Assembly (NCBI RefSeq): GCF_020921035.1
Contig: NC_063156.1
Span: 11,916,501 to 11,980,500 of the forward strand
Length of the DNA stretch: 64,000 nucleotides
Source: Rhodamnia argentea
Taxonomy: Eukaryota > Streptophyta > Magnoliopsida > Myrtales > Myrtaceae
Direction of reading: 5' to 3'
Shown here piece after piece: positions 46,086 through 58,139 of the stretch (position 1 is its first letter; every line of letters starts with the position of its first letter). The position numbers and the translations under genes were made by a program. The notes beneath the pieces were generated by a model. The model was not told the origin of the DNA, did no database searches, and saw nothing but the letters and a program-made list of their open reading frames with translations.

Positions 46086-48189
46086 GTACGCACCAATCTG
46101 CCTCTCCCTTCATTTCTTTTACGTTCTTAGATATATATTGAGATTCCTTCCTTGTCTTTTTATTTTTCCTTACTTCCTCACTTGGTTAAAATTAGAATAA
46201 GAAAATAATGCATTATGTTTGGACTACTACTGACGGACTCCAATTTCCCAATTTCATGTAGCGCATTGAGTGTAAAATTTGATTGCCTACGGTGGAATCT
46301 CGCGTCCTCCTTACTTAGAAATTGGCCTGGGACGTGCTGTTTGACTATATATACTTTTTCTATTCGTAGTTTGAATACAATTTATCAAATGAATCTGTTG
46401 CAAAGTGTCCTAAAAGGACTAGTTAAGTTCACTAACCACATCAAACAGCAACTGTCAAATAATTGGAACCTTATTGAAGAAAGCGGACTTAGTAGAAAGC
46501 CATATATATAAGAAACCTTACAACTCTTTTGATCTCAAGAAACATTTTCACGACATTTTTTCATTCTCGATCAAATGGAAATGAAAACAAAAGTTTAGAA
46601 AACTTGGAGGAACCAAATAAGGCCTTAAATTCTCAAAATGCATTTAGCGAAGTTTATAGTAACTGAAAGCTTTGCAGGTTGTCTCCTCCGAACTTGCCAC
46701 GTGGAAAGATGATTGAGGGTCAAGTAGCAACTTTTACCCAATTTGAAATTTGCCAAAATACGACCAACAGTTGCAATTCTGGATCTCATTATAAAACTAT
46801 CGAAAACGTCTTCAATTCAATTTCTTATGACTATATCTCATTATGCTTCGCAATGTAAGTGCTTATATTTAAGTAAGTGTTTTTAACTTTCTGCTATCAT
46901 ATATACTTCATAACTTTCATAATACAACACGTGAAAGTATAAAAAATACCAACAAGATTCCTTTAAAATGTGCTAGTATTGTGGCTCCAACTATGCATGT
47001 GGATGAAGCACAAAGTGTTCAAGAATATTTCTTCAAAATCTTTGACCCAGTGCAGGGGATTGCCAACTAGTGACTTAGGATAGCAATAGGTCCTTAACTC
47101 AAGTTTTGGGGGCATGTTTCTTTTGGATTAAGCAAAAGTAAAAAGTACTTTTTGCATTTCCGTTTAAATTTAAACTATTATTTGATAATTTAAAGATAAT
47201 AAAATCTATGTGCCACCATTTACTTGTGAAAATTTGAGGTGATTTGATTAACCAAAACCCAAAGCATGTAAGTCATAACACTACGACTAGAGGCCAAAAT
47301 GGACTCTCCATTTTTGTGGCAACCAATCAATAATAAATCAAGATTCATTGGTCGAGTACCATTAGCACATTGTTCAACATGTAAGCGCTTGCCCTTAATG
47401 TGTACATAGCATACATCTGTTTTTATTGAAAGAATCTTACAACCATATGATGATTAATTTCGCTAATGAACAAACAAAATCTTGGAAAATAGAATATCTA
47501 AGAATGACAAATTCACATGACACCACAATAGATGCCATAATACTATGTTGTATTTACTCTAAACTCTTTTTATTTTTTTTCTTTTGAGCGCAGATGAACT
47601 CCCATGATCTATTTGCCACGCCATGTGGATCTCTACAAAGATTTGAACGTGTACTCAGCTAATCTTTCGTCGATCTCTTTCAATTACAGGGATAAAAGCA
47701 AAGGCCGTTGATATTGTGCTTTTCTCTTTCTTTCCTCGAGTGCGTGTTATTCTCTATAATTTTCTTGTGTGGGCTTGTGTTTGTGTTGCACATTTCTCTA
47801 TGGAGAAAATTCTTTAGTCGTAATGTTTGAGACCTATTGTGACATTATCTTTGTCTAATGTAAAACAATATTTGTCTTTGGTTCATGGATAATGAATGAA
47901 ATCATGCCGCAACATTTGAATCTTATTTTTTATAAATTAGTGCTAGTTACTCGATAGTTTTATAATTGTTCCACTAGACCATAGAAAGAGTTTCCTAGAA
48001 ATAATGCGCTTAGGAAATTATATATTTTCACACCTACATAGAAAGATTATTTCTTGTTTTCGTCTTGATCTTAGGACCAGATCTTATGAATATGGATGCA
48101 CACAGGGTATTGCATGAACAGTAAGATCTTACGACGGCCTTAAAGCCTTTGGGAGTTTGTGTCTCCGTTTTTTCAATGGCAAGAAAAAA
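46086..48189. other. NLR 3' region and AT-rich spacer
   Basis: Likely 3' UTR intron start at 46086. A pyrimidine tract with gagcgcag ending at 47593 is followed by a more balanced stretch (47594-47920) ending with ataatgaatgaaatc, which could be a terminal UTR exon. The rest is AT-rich with no recognised gene. Confidence 0.35.
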
Positions 48190-48430
48190 ATGGCCGAAGC
48201 AATCCCTTTCGGTGTCGTAGAGAGTGTGTTAAGGCAGCTCAAGTCACATGCCCTCCCATAATTTAGCTGGGATGTGTAGGCCTAACTGTTTTTTTATGAA
48301 GATCTCGTTCAAGCACGAAAAGGTCCAACAAAGTTTAATTTTAGAATTTGGGATTGCGTTTCTGACTATTTTGATCTAAAGAAAGTTCTTGAAAGTCTTG
48401 AGAGATACTACAAGTCAAGGCATGATTAGA
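48190..48430 (+). pseudogene. NLR relic (CC start fused to RNBS-A region)
   Basis: ATG at 48191 opens MAEAIPFGVVESVLRQLKSH, a typical CNL N-terminus, and stops soon after. About 60 bases later another frame reads KFNFRIWDCVSDYFDLKKVL, the RNBS-A region that normally lies about 200 residues further on. The intervening CC and P-loop and everything downstream are gone. This is an internally deleted remnant, related to but not a recent copy of the intact NLR upstream. Confidence 0.75.
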
Positions 48431-48469
48431 GTTTTGTGGACGCATAAATTTTCGCCGAAAAGATCAGTT

Positions 48470-48975
48470 AGGCATTCGAAAAATTTAGGGATTAAATTCA
48501 CTGTCAAACGACCGAATTTAGCCCCTAAGCAAAAGCATCGATTTTGCATTCATCTTTCCTATTGCATCCTTTCTGCATTTAGAAACTAGAGACATGGCTG
48601 TTTGTCGATACTTGAGTTTCCCTCCCCATAGACCATCCATGCATTTTATAAAACTTACGGATGATCGAGTTCTCGAATAACAGTGGAATTCGGCCCCTAG
48701 CAAAAAATCAATCCAGCAACGCGTTGGATTCCCTTATCTTACACCATTCTTCTGCGTTTAGAAACTAGAGGCATTATAGTTTATTATTTCAGACCCATCC
48801 TGAGAGTGAGGGATCACCCCTGCATTTCGCAAAGGTTAAGGGTTGAAGTTGCTGATAACGGTGGAATTCCACCCTTAACCGCAAACGCCAACATAACATC
48901 ATCATGCACTTAGCAACTGGAGACATCATAAGTTTAACAGTTTGGACCTGATAGCGAGAATTTTGAATGACCAAG
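48470..48975 (+). repeat. Ancient tandem repeat, about three units of 150-180 bp
   Basis: Diverged units share tctgcatttagaaactagag (48572), tctgcgtttagaaactagag (48751) and atgcacttagcaactggag (48904), each preceded by a gaattt/ggaattc-then-g/c-cccct-a-gc phrase at about 48510, 48690 and 48865. Confidence 0.65.
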
Positions 48976-50048
48976 TAGCCGGAGCTTAAGGACCAATCAA
49001 GGCCGGAAATCGGTGAAAAATCGAGCAGTGAGGGGTTGATTCCCGCCTAACTTCTCTTGCTTGTTTCATGATCCAAACAAACTTCGAAAAAATGCGTACC
49101 ACGTACCACGACGGTCGGTCTTTGAGTCTATTTTTTTATTGGTATGTGGCTCGTGTACTGATTCTAAGTGTAGCTTTCCAGACTTGGCTTTTCTCAAGAG
49201 GCCTTAACTCGTAATCTGTCCAACTTAGGCCACCAAAACGGGGTTTCCCGATATCTGTTTAGCGTGATTTCCTTACCTGATCAACATTGATTTGTTAGCT
49301 CACTTCCCTCCAAATTTCAGATGAATCGGAGGAACGACAAATGCGAACTCACAATATGTCCTTCCTCACCCGAGTAGAACGTTTTTTCCGACCTATTTTA
49401 TAAACCATCCAACCGGCCACCACTAACTAAAAGGTAACGACTAACTAGATATGAAGTAGAAGTTAAGAGGAACCAACTTGGATGACCATACCGGTTCATT
49501 TTTTTTTTTTGTGGGGGGGGGGTCGATAGCCATACTGGTTCATTTGGCCACCGCACTCCCCAACCAATCAAAAAACGTCACGTGTGACATTTCAGCGAGT
49601 GGGCCAAAGCAAATTTCCGGATGGAAATTGCTTACATGACCGTCTAACAATACTATCAGTTATTTCTAACCGTAGATTCACATACTATCACCACGTATTT
49701 TATATAAAGCACTCATTAATTGAAAAATCGTCTCTTCTCCACTGCCTCTCCTCCCCTCTCTCTCTTCTGTGTCTCGCGAAGCGAACGCGACCACCCTGAT
49801 TTCGAAAATTTTGGCCGCCGGGTCTCTCCTCCGACACACACGAAGCCCAATCTGCTCCTTTTTTTTTCCTCTTTAATGTCGCGGGGAAGTTTTCTCTGTT
49901 TTGATTTTTCCTTTTGCAATTCCCCCCATTCCTCCTCCTATAAAAAGCTCGAGACTTCCCACAGGCCACCACCTTGAAGTCGAAGAGGAAACAGCGGAGT
50001 TGTTCGCAAAAGTTGATCGTCCAAAAGCAGCAGCCAAATAAAAGGAAA
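48976..50048. promoter_or_regulatory. Upstream region of MATH copy 2
   Basis: No gene up to the leader of MATH copy 2. A TATA-like ctataaaaag lies at 49938-49947, about 100 bases before the ATG, and gtcacgtgtgac (a G-box palindrome) near 49577. Copies 3 and 4 have equivalent tttattaaag (53719) and cataaaag (60004) followed by the same gcccgagac phrase, so the core promoter was duplicated with the genes. Confidence 0.5.
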
Positions 50049-51378
50049 ATGGTTGCACAAAATGATGTTAATCGGGGAGAATTCGTGTGGAAAATCAGCT
50101 ACTTCACTGGGAAGAATGCGAAGGACCTTCACTCTGAAGCATTGACAGTTCTGGTTGTAAATGGTACTTACAAATTTTTTTTTTTTCTAATTTTGCGTTG
50201 TTTCTTGATGTTCGCATGTTCATCACGTTGCAAGCGATTCTTGTAAGCAACTGGTCCAGTGGATGGAGCTGTTGGGGCTTGACTGCACCTATATGTCGGT
50301 CCAGCAAAATTGAAGATGGTTACGTCTGGTGGTGTTAAAGATGTCGTGTATCCGTCAGTTTCATTTTTGTATGGATTTGGTTGTTTAAGCTGATCATGGG
50401 GAGGTGTTTGCTTCTTTTGTTGTTAATATTGCTCATCTTACAATACAACCTTCTTAATTCTTGATAAACCCCCAATGTTTTTCCTCTACATATCCTGATC
50501 TGGTGTTGTAGTAAACAAGTTTTACGAATTTGTCACCTGTCTCCTAAATTCTGCGGAGACGCAATGCAATTTCACTGCAGGGGACACTGAATGGGGTTTC
50601 CCCAGTTTCATTCCATTGACTGAGCTTCATAATTGTACCGGGGGATGCCTAGCAAATGGCACTTTGGTGATTAAAGCCGAAGTTTGCCTCTTAGCAGTTA
50701 CTCCTCCAGTGAATATTCAGCCAGCTAGACCAACCGACTTTTGACTCCTATTTTACTGGTCTGAAGGAACTCATCGACGCTAATGAGACTAACGGTGCTA
50801 GAGTAGGATCAAGTTCGCGCCATCAAGATGGTGCTTTGACGGTTGCAATTCCTAGCTTAGAAGAAGTTGAGAAGGCTAAGCAGTCTTTGAAGGAGTGCCT
50901 TTCGGATTTCTTTAAATTGAATATGAAAGAGAGGCTATCTGAGGCACTATCAACTTTAAGCTTAGCCAGGCAATAATTAGCAATTGAGACATTTGAGGCC
51001 AACTTCGATGATTTCACTTCCGGCCTCTTAACATTTGAGAAAGACAATGTTGCGTTTGAGCTGCAAAAACTACAGAAGGATCAAAGGTCCTCTGCTGTGA
51101 AGAAGTGCCATGAGACTCACATCTTGTATAAGCAGTTCATGGATGAACCTAGCCAAGGAATAGGGAGAGCTCAAGAGAAAGACGGAGGGAGTGAAGTCTA
51201 GGAGGGACAAGCTCCTCTCAGACTGGGAGTTCTCGTAGGTCGAGTCCGAAGAAGCTAAGTCGGGCTATAAAGATAAGCAGAAAAAAGTAGTGGAGGCTGA
51301 AGAAAGGAAGAGAATAGCCGACAAAAGAATGTCTAGATCAACCATTGCTCGGTCAAATTTGAAGGCCCAATTCTGTTA
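50049..51378 (+). pseudogene. MATH/coiled-coil gene copy 2, decayed
   Basis: Exon 1 (50049 on) starts MVAQNDVNRGEFVWKISYFT but has lost one base of the acagtttctgg phrase of its sisters, so its frame shifts before the donor. Exon 2 and the adjacent intron ends are deleted (sequence jumps near 50245 from intron 1 to taagcaactggtccag of intron 2). Exon 3 (from about 50572) keeps TQCNFTAGDTEWGFPSFIPL but has several small deletions after PARPTD, and its normal stop is changed. It cannot make a full MATH protein. Confidence 0.85.
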
Positions 51379-52250
51379 CAACTTTAAGGTTTCAAATAGG
51401 CTATGAGCAATTGTTCACTTGAGTTTGGAAACTGTGTTTTTGCTTGGCCAATTTTCGGCAGAACAATTGCTCAGGGTAGCTTATGTGGTTGATCCTATAT
51501 CATGTTAGTTTAGTCAGCATGTGAGTCAAATATGTACATAAATAGATGTATGCGGTAGAGTCGGTTTTTGATGTCTTCATATGAATGGCATCGTCATTGT
51601 GCTTTTTGCTCTAGGAGCTTGGAAATTCTCACAATTCTGATGTGCTTTCCTGACTATTGTTCTGTTAATATGTGATGATCGAGTTGTTCCTTCACAAAAA
51701 TCCTTCTTGTATGACTCAGCATTTGGTTGACTCTGGTGATAAGGATGTTCCCTTCTCATGAGGTGGAGCCTATAGTATCATTACCGTATGGGGGATTTGT
51801 ATTAGGAGAGTCTACCCTGTCCTAAGAAAGGGATTTTCCCCTTGCAATTGAGTTAGCATTTATAGTATCTGATGGCTGGGAGTGTTCATACAAGGAGAGA
51901 TCCACAAACATGTGGCTCTAGTGTTGTTGGGGATGTTATCGGTTATTACAGAAGAAAAACGATTGACGCTTTCAATTTCTCCAGACAGATAGCAATGCAA
52001 GACATCTTAGGTTTCGGTTGTGAGGTACAGAACACGACATTACATCCATAGTTCTCTGGAAGAAAGGGCTGTTGCTGCCTGGGTTTTCATTATGTCCCTA
52101 GCTGATCCATGGCTTTTCCTGTTGGTGTTTTTGGGGGCAACACAATCGTTTGGTTCAGAACTTTGGAGTTTGAAACTGCATAATCAAATGAAATCGGGCT
52201 CTCATTCCATGGTGCGGCATTACTTTGTTTAACAAGGATAATGAATGAAC
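51379..52250 (+). repeat. 3' flank block shared by MATH copies 2, 3 and 4
   Basis: The flanks at 51379-52250, 55740-56470 and 61860-62480 align through phrases such as ggagcttggaaattct, gatcaagttgttccttcac, aggagagt-ctaa/gaccctgt and ctaagtaaggga. They show that each duplication carried at least 0.7 kb beyond the gene. Confidence 0.75.
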
Positions 52251-52319
52251 GAAAACACATGGGGAGTTTTATTCTTAGAGGTTTTGGCCAAACTAAACTT
52301 TTGTGAATGAACTGTCATT

Positions 52320-52830
52320 ATGAGGAGGACCTCTAAGGAGGATGAGAACTTTGTTGTAACACATAGTAAAATTGTACAACTAAGAAAAGTAGATGGTCGA
52401 ATGATGATCCGGAGCAATTAAAATGAAACCATCATGTCTCAAGAGTTTTGAAGAATGAGTAAAGAATTGATATGAGGAATTCTTTAACAGCCATGGCTCG
52501 GCCCTTTCTGAGAGATCAAATCCATTAATTCAACTTAGGAGGATTTAAAAGCAGGGCCCCGAAAATCCCATCTTGTATAAGCAGTTGATGGAGGACATAA
52601 CCAAGGAAGAGAGAGCTCACCAGAAAGATGGAGAAAGTGAAGTGTAGGAAGGACAAGCTCCTCTCGGAATTGAGAGATTTTGTTGGTCTAGTCGGAAGAA
52701 GCGAAGTCGGGCTATGAGAAGGAGCAGGAGAGAGGAGCGGAGCAATATGAAAAGAAGAGAATAGTCGAGGAACTTGGTCCGACTAGAAACCTCTATTTTG
52801 TTAAAAAATCTAGGGGTCATTCGTTTTCAA
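52320..52830 (+). pseudogene. MATH gene 3'-end fragment (first of two duplicated)
   Basis: From about 52566 the sequence matches the last 250 bases of MATH exon 3 (ttgtataagcagttgatgg, aggaaggacaagctcctctc, atgaaaagaagagaatag), nearest to copy 1. It is preceded by about 240 bases of unrelated flank (atgaaaccatcatgtct, ccatggctcggccctttctg) that recurs at 58140. No exon 1 or 2 is present. Confidence 0.8.
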
Positions 52831-53927
52831 GTATTTAGACTGTGTTATGGCAAAAAATTTGGCGGATTATGTTAATTTAAACAGGGTATTAGGCCAAATA
52901 TCTCCATTTATAGCCGGTTTCTAATCATCTTTAGATGAACTGTGGGGTGGTTGCAAATTTTATTTGCTCTAGGGACTTGGGAACAGAGTTCTCTGTTTCT
53001 TTGGGTGTTACTGTTTCGGGACTTCAAATCAGAGTGCTTTAATCCAATAATTATATATGCTCTCTCGTTTGAATGGGTTTCGAGAATATGACCTGTCTGT
53101 CATGACACGAAATTAACTCACTCACACAAAATCAACCCACCGGCGGATCACAAAATATCCTTAATTTTTCATAAAATCTATTTACAAACTTCAATAATCC
53201 GTCAACAAAACATCGCCAAATTAAATTAAAAAGCATGAAAATACCCAATGGAATTCATCATTTTAAAATCTTAACAGTGAAGAGCATGTCCGAATAATCT
53301 TGTAGTTAATCGTGTCTAAATGATCCACTTACAAGCCATGTCAATACCAACTTGTTGATTATCCGGGTCAATTGGGTGTCCGGGGGGTTGGGCAAGGACA
53401 CGAGGGCTATAATTCGGGTCTCGAGATTGGCTCGAAATTGACCCGGGCACAATCACTATCCATCCAATCAATTTTGATTGGCATATTGAAAAAAAGCGTA
53501 TCATTTTTATTTATTTTTTGGTAAAAAAAAAAAGGCGTATCATTCTCCAGCACTTTTGGTGGGCATAAAGAAAGCCAATAAGTTTTATTTGAGTTTAAAA
53601 TTCTACGCGACACTTTTAGTTTAAGAGGAGATAACTTGCCCATGAAGTTCTTCTTCTTATTTTTTCTCTTCACGGGCAAGTTTTCTCTCTCCCTTTTTTT
53701 TATTTTGCTTTTCCTCGTTTTATTAAAGCCCGAGACTCGCGACATACCGTCAGGTCACCTTGAAGTCGAAGAGTCAACAACGTTCGACAGAAGCACTCGT
53801 GTGGAGAACCATATAAATTTCCCAACTCCTGTAATGCAAGAAACTCTCCTCCTCCTTCTGGAAACAAACACATTTCTGTTGTTTGCGAAAGTTGATCGTG
53901 GAGAAGCAGCAGTCCAATATAAGAAGA

Positions 53928-55726
53928 ATGGATGCACAAAATGATGTGAATCGGGGAGAAATCACGTGGAAGATAAGCTATTTCACTGAGCAGGATGCAA
54001 AAGAGCTTTACTCTGAAGCATTTACAGTTTCTGGTTGTAAATGGTATTCCAAAATCTTTGCTTTTCCTATTTTTGCCTTGTCTCTTGATGATCGCGTGTT
54101 CATTGTGTCGATCCTTTTTGAGCAGGAGACTTCTGGTATGCCCCAAAGGAAGTGGCTTGACGAACGATTTGGAGGTGTACCTTGGTGTTCCTGATTCTGC
54201 AACGTTGCCGAACGGGTGGACCAGAATCGCCAAGTTCAGCTTGAGTGTGATCGATCAAATCAATGAGGATCGCACTATTAGAAAGGGTCTGTTCTTGAAT
54301 TGGGTGGATTTTTCTTGGAATGTCTTATTTTAAATGTGAGTGTATGATAGGTTTCTGTCTGACTGATTGTGCATCTAGATTTTAAAAGATATCGGTGTTA
54401 AGACTTGAATAAGAAGAAGAGTTTAGATGACAAAACAACAGGTGACAAGAAGTGGAAAGAGAAAATAGCTTTTCTGTGTCTCATTCGTTAAACCTCTGAA
54501 AGCCGGTTGTTACTGATTAAGGAATTTAGCAAGTTAAGTTTGTAAGCAACTGGTCCAATGGATGGAGGAGTTGGGGCAATTTAAGTTGCCTGATGCATAT
54601 GTTGGTCCAGAAAAAAAGAAGGGAGGACCCACAATTTAAGTTGTAGGATGGTTACGTCTGGAGGTCTTAAAAATGTTGCGGATTGTCAGTTTTATCTTTT
54701 TGTAGGGATTTGGTTGCTTAAGCTGATCATGGGGAGGTGTTTGCTTCTTCTGTTGCTAATATTTTGCTTGATGAACAGTACAGAATTCTAGTTCTTGATG
54801 GTTTCCAATGTTTCTTCCACCAGTCATGCTCTGGTGTTGTATACAAGTTTTTGAATTCATCGCCCTGTCTCCTGAATTCTGCAGGGGGGCATAATTATTT
54901 CACTGCAAGAGAGAGATACTGGGGTTTCAGAAGTTTCATTGCATTGACTGAGCTTCATAATTGTACCCGGGGATACCTAGCAAATGACACATTGGTGATT
55001 AAAGCCGAAGTTTGTGTCTTAACAGTTACTCCTCCTGTGAACATTCAGCCAGCTACACCAACCAATAAGTTCAACTCCTATTTTACTGGTCTGGAGGAAT
55101 TCGTCAATGCTGCTGAGACTAATGGCGTTAGTGTAGGATCAGGCTCGTGCGACCACAATGGTGCTTTGACAGCTGAAATTCCTAGCTTAGAAGAAGTTGA
55201 GAAGGCTAAGCAGTCTTTGAAGGAATGCCTGTCAGATCTCTTTAAATTGAATATGAAAGAGAGGCTATCTGAGGCACTATCAACTTTAAGCTTAGCTAAA
55301 ACTGGATTATCGCCGGAGCAACAAACAGCAATTGATACATTTCATGCCAATTTTAATGATTTCATTTCCGACTTCTTAGCATTTGAGCAGGACAATGCTG
55401 AGTTTGAGCTGCATAAACTACAAAAGGATCAAAGGTTCTCTGCTATGAAGAAGAGCCAAGAGACGCACATCTTTTATAATCGGTTAATGGCTGACCTCGT
55501 CAAAGAAGAGGAAGAGCTCAAGAGAAAGATGGAGGAAATGAAGCCAAAGAGGGACAAGCTTCTCTCAGACTGGGAGATCTTGCTGGTCGAGTCTGAAGAA
55601 GCAAAGTTGGGCTACCAAGATGAAAAGAAGAAAGTAGCAGAGACTGAGGAAAAGAAGAGAATAGCCGAAGAAAGAATGTCTAGATCAACCACTGCTTGGT
55701 CGAATTTGAAGGCTCAATTCGGTTAA
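53928..55726 (+). CDS. MATH domain and coiled-coil protein (RTM3-like), copy 3
   Basis: Exons 53928-54043, 54126-54286 and 54885-55726 join in frame to 372 aa. The N-terminal MATH/TRAF fold reads MDAQNDVNRGEITWKISYFT, LYSEAFTVSGCKW, ATLPNGWTRIAKFSLSVID, then WGFRSFIALTELHN and GYLANDTLVIKAEVCVL (to about residue 140). Exon 2 deviates from its sisters at LLVCPKGSGLTNDLEVYLGV, where copy 4 has ISLYPKGDDTDHLSLYLDV. The tail is a coiled coil (ELKRKMEEMKPKRDKLLSDW, EEKKRIAEERMS). Plant MATH-CC proteins include Arabidopsis RTM3, which restricts long-distance movement of potyviruses; that role here is only inferred. The exon 1 start is the ATG shared with copy 4. Intact. Confidence 0.88.
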
Positions 55727-56470
55727 AACTTTTAAGGTTTCAAATAAGCTATGAGCCAATTGTTCACTTAAAAGTACAAAACTGCATTTTAGCTCGACTA
55801 CTTTTTCCAATATCGACGGGGCAATTGCTCACAGGGACTCAAGTGGTTAATCCTATTTTCTGTTATTTTAGACTGCACATTGGTCAAACATACACGTACA
55901 TATGTATGTCTATAGAGTCAGCTTTTGATGTCTTCATATGAATTGCATCGTCTTCGCGCATTTTGCTCTTGGAGCTTGGAAATTCTGACAATCCGGATGC
56001 ACTTCCCTGACTGTTATGTCAATATGTAACGATCAAGTTGTTCCTTCACGTATAGCCTTCTTGATATGACTCTGCATTAGGTGGCTATTGTGATGAGGGT
56101 GTTTCGGTAAGCACATCTCAAGAAGAGGCGGAGCCTACATGCAGTTCATTACAGTCTTGATTTGTTTTAGGAGAGTCTAACCTGTTCTAAGTAAGGGATT
56201 TGTTGCTTTGCAATTGAGTTTGGAATGATCAAAACAAGGATACTGTCTAATGGTTAGGAGGAGTGTTCTTACAAGGAGAGAGCCCCAAACAAGTGGCTCT
56301 TGTGTTGGGCAGGCTATTGATATTTACAGTAGAAAAATATACGATGCTCTCAATTTGCCTAAACAGATAGCAATGAAAGACAATTCAGGTCTTGGTTGAG
56401 AGAACCAGTACATAATCTCATATCCGTAGTTATCTCGTTTCATTTTGGGACATTTGATTCTTGGAGTTTT

Positions 56471-57250
56471 GTCCGAAATATAACTTTTGTGTCCAAGCCG
56501 GAGGTAAACTCGAGTCATCCACTCATATGAATCATAGTACACGTAACAGTGGCATTCGACGAGCGCCATAAATGACGACCTACGTCGTAAAACAAGTGAC
56601 GTTTGATCTAACCGCAAAGATAACTTTTTGATAGTCTTGTTTGGGAAAAAGTTCTCATATGGAGTCTATTTTGAATGAACTCTACGGAGGAATTGAATGA
56701 AGGATATTATTTCTTGTAAATTTGTTCAACCAGGAAAATTAGATGCTTTTGGGATTCCTGGGAAAGTAAAACGTTGCGATATTGTGTTACGAGTTTTAGA
56801 GGATCAGTAAAGAATGATAAATGGAATTCTCACAGAAGACTTTAGTGATCATTTGGAAGCCCTTAACAGGTAAGGATTTCCTTTGACAGCCCTGGCTTGG
56901 CTCTCTCAGTATTATGATGATTTGAAAGTGGGAAATAAGACTCCATAAATAATAAATTTCTATATATAAAATAAGATATACAGTTTATCCGTCATTTAAT
57001 TTCTATTTAAATGCTAAGGTGAAATTCAAAAGTAGAAAATTCTTATCCAGCATTGAATGGATTTTTTTTTTTTTTAAAGTATGGAGTGTGATGATGTTCA
57101 AACCAGGGAGAGAGAGAGAGAGAGAGAAACAAAGAAAAGAAGATTGCTTATGAACAACAAAATAATTAACGTACAAGGAAGTCACGAGAGAAATGATTTC
57201 AAGCAAGTGAATTACTACGTGAAATCCTGTTTCAGATGACTTGAATAAGT
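56471..57250. other. Spacer after MATH copy 3
   Basis: No gene. Continues the copy 3 flank to about 56720, shared with copy 4 near 62470-62530, then AT-rich sequence with a GA microsatellite at 57107-57127. Confidence 0.4.
57107..57127. repeat. (GA)n microsatellite
   Basis: About ten GA repeats in intergenic sequence. Confidence 0.85.
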
Positions 57251-57259
57251 GGAAGGATA

Positions 57260-58130
57260 TGTAGTGTGATGTCCCAGGACGTGTCGCCTTCGAGTTCGAC
57301 CCATAGTTTCTATTTTTTTTTCCTTTTAATTAATGGCATGAGGAAGCGCAATCTTCTTTTTCCCAACAAATAATCAGCAACCAAAACATTCAAGAGCAAA
57401 AACACACGACTTATTTAATAGGTGTCAGTATATTTTACATAGCCTACTAAGGCTTTGTCCACTACTACATTATATTTACATAATATTCGCATTATTAGAA
57501 AGGCTGGGGTGACCTAGGGCCGCCATTGGACATAGCCTCTAAAATTAGTCATCCTCCATTGGTAGACCAAAGCATCGAAATAAGCCATACCTACAAGTTT
57601 GGAAAAATATTCGGGTGAGATGACGCTCAATAAGTAAAGTCGTTAGTTCTAAGATAAGAAAATAGTTCGACATCTAACCGGTCACACTACTCACAAAGCC
57701 AAGCCGATAACGGATCAATAGCAAATGCAATATCATCTGTTTACTATATATACCCCGAATAAATATATACGCTTAGACTACGACTATGAGAAGGCATAAA
57801 CATGAGCATGCATGCATGAACTTTTAATAACATCATCACCGTCTCAGCATCAACCAATCTTTCTAGCATCAACCAGGCATCTCGGAACTCCTGGCTCGGG
57901 GTCCTCTTAGCTCAACCAAGGCATCGCTCACTACCGGCGGTATCCCATTGACGTGGGGGCATCCCGCAACTAAGACAGAGCATCTCTATCACTTCGAGCA
58001 ACGGAGGATCTTATCTTTTCTTAGTGTCCATGCAATCATAATATTCACATCTAATGGGTGTATTATCCTGAATTTTAGCGATAACACAAATATCGAACAT
58101 ATGACATAAAATCACACACTGTAATTATGA
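57260..58130. mobile_element. Possible solo LTR fossil
   Basis: A block absent from the otherwise matching 52-kb flank. It opens tgtgatgtcccaggacgtg and ends near gacataaaatcacaca, with more GC-balanced content than its surroundings (ccaggcatctcggaactcc, gggggcatcccgcaac). No coding parts are present, and no clear target duplication was identified, so assignment to a long terminal repeat of a Gypsy-type element is tentative. Confidence 0.35.
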
Positions 58131-58139
58131 GGACTTTTA

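Noticed and set aside
48470-48975. CRISPR-like array
   Set aside because: Only three units, diverged, 150-180-bp period, in a plant nuclear sequence.
49700-50058. Minus-strand arginine-rich frames upstream of MATH copy 2
   Set aside because: Antisense of a pyrimidine-rich promoter and leader; not conserved in the equivalent leaders of copies 3 and 4.
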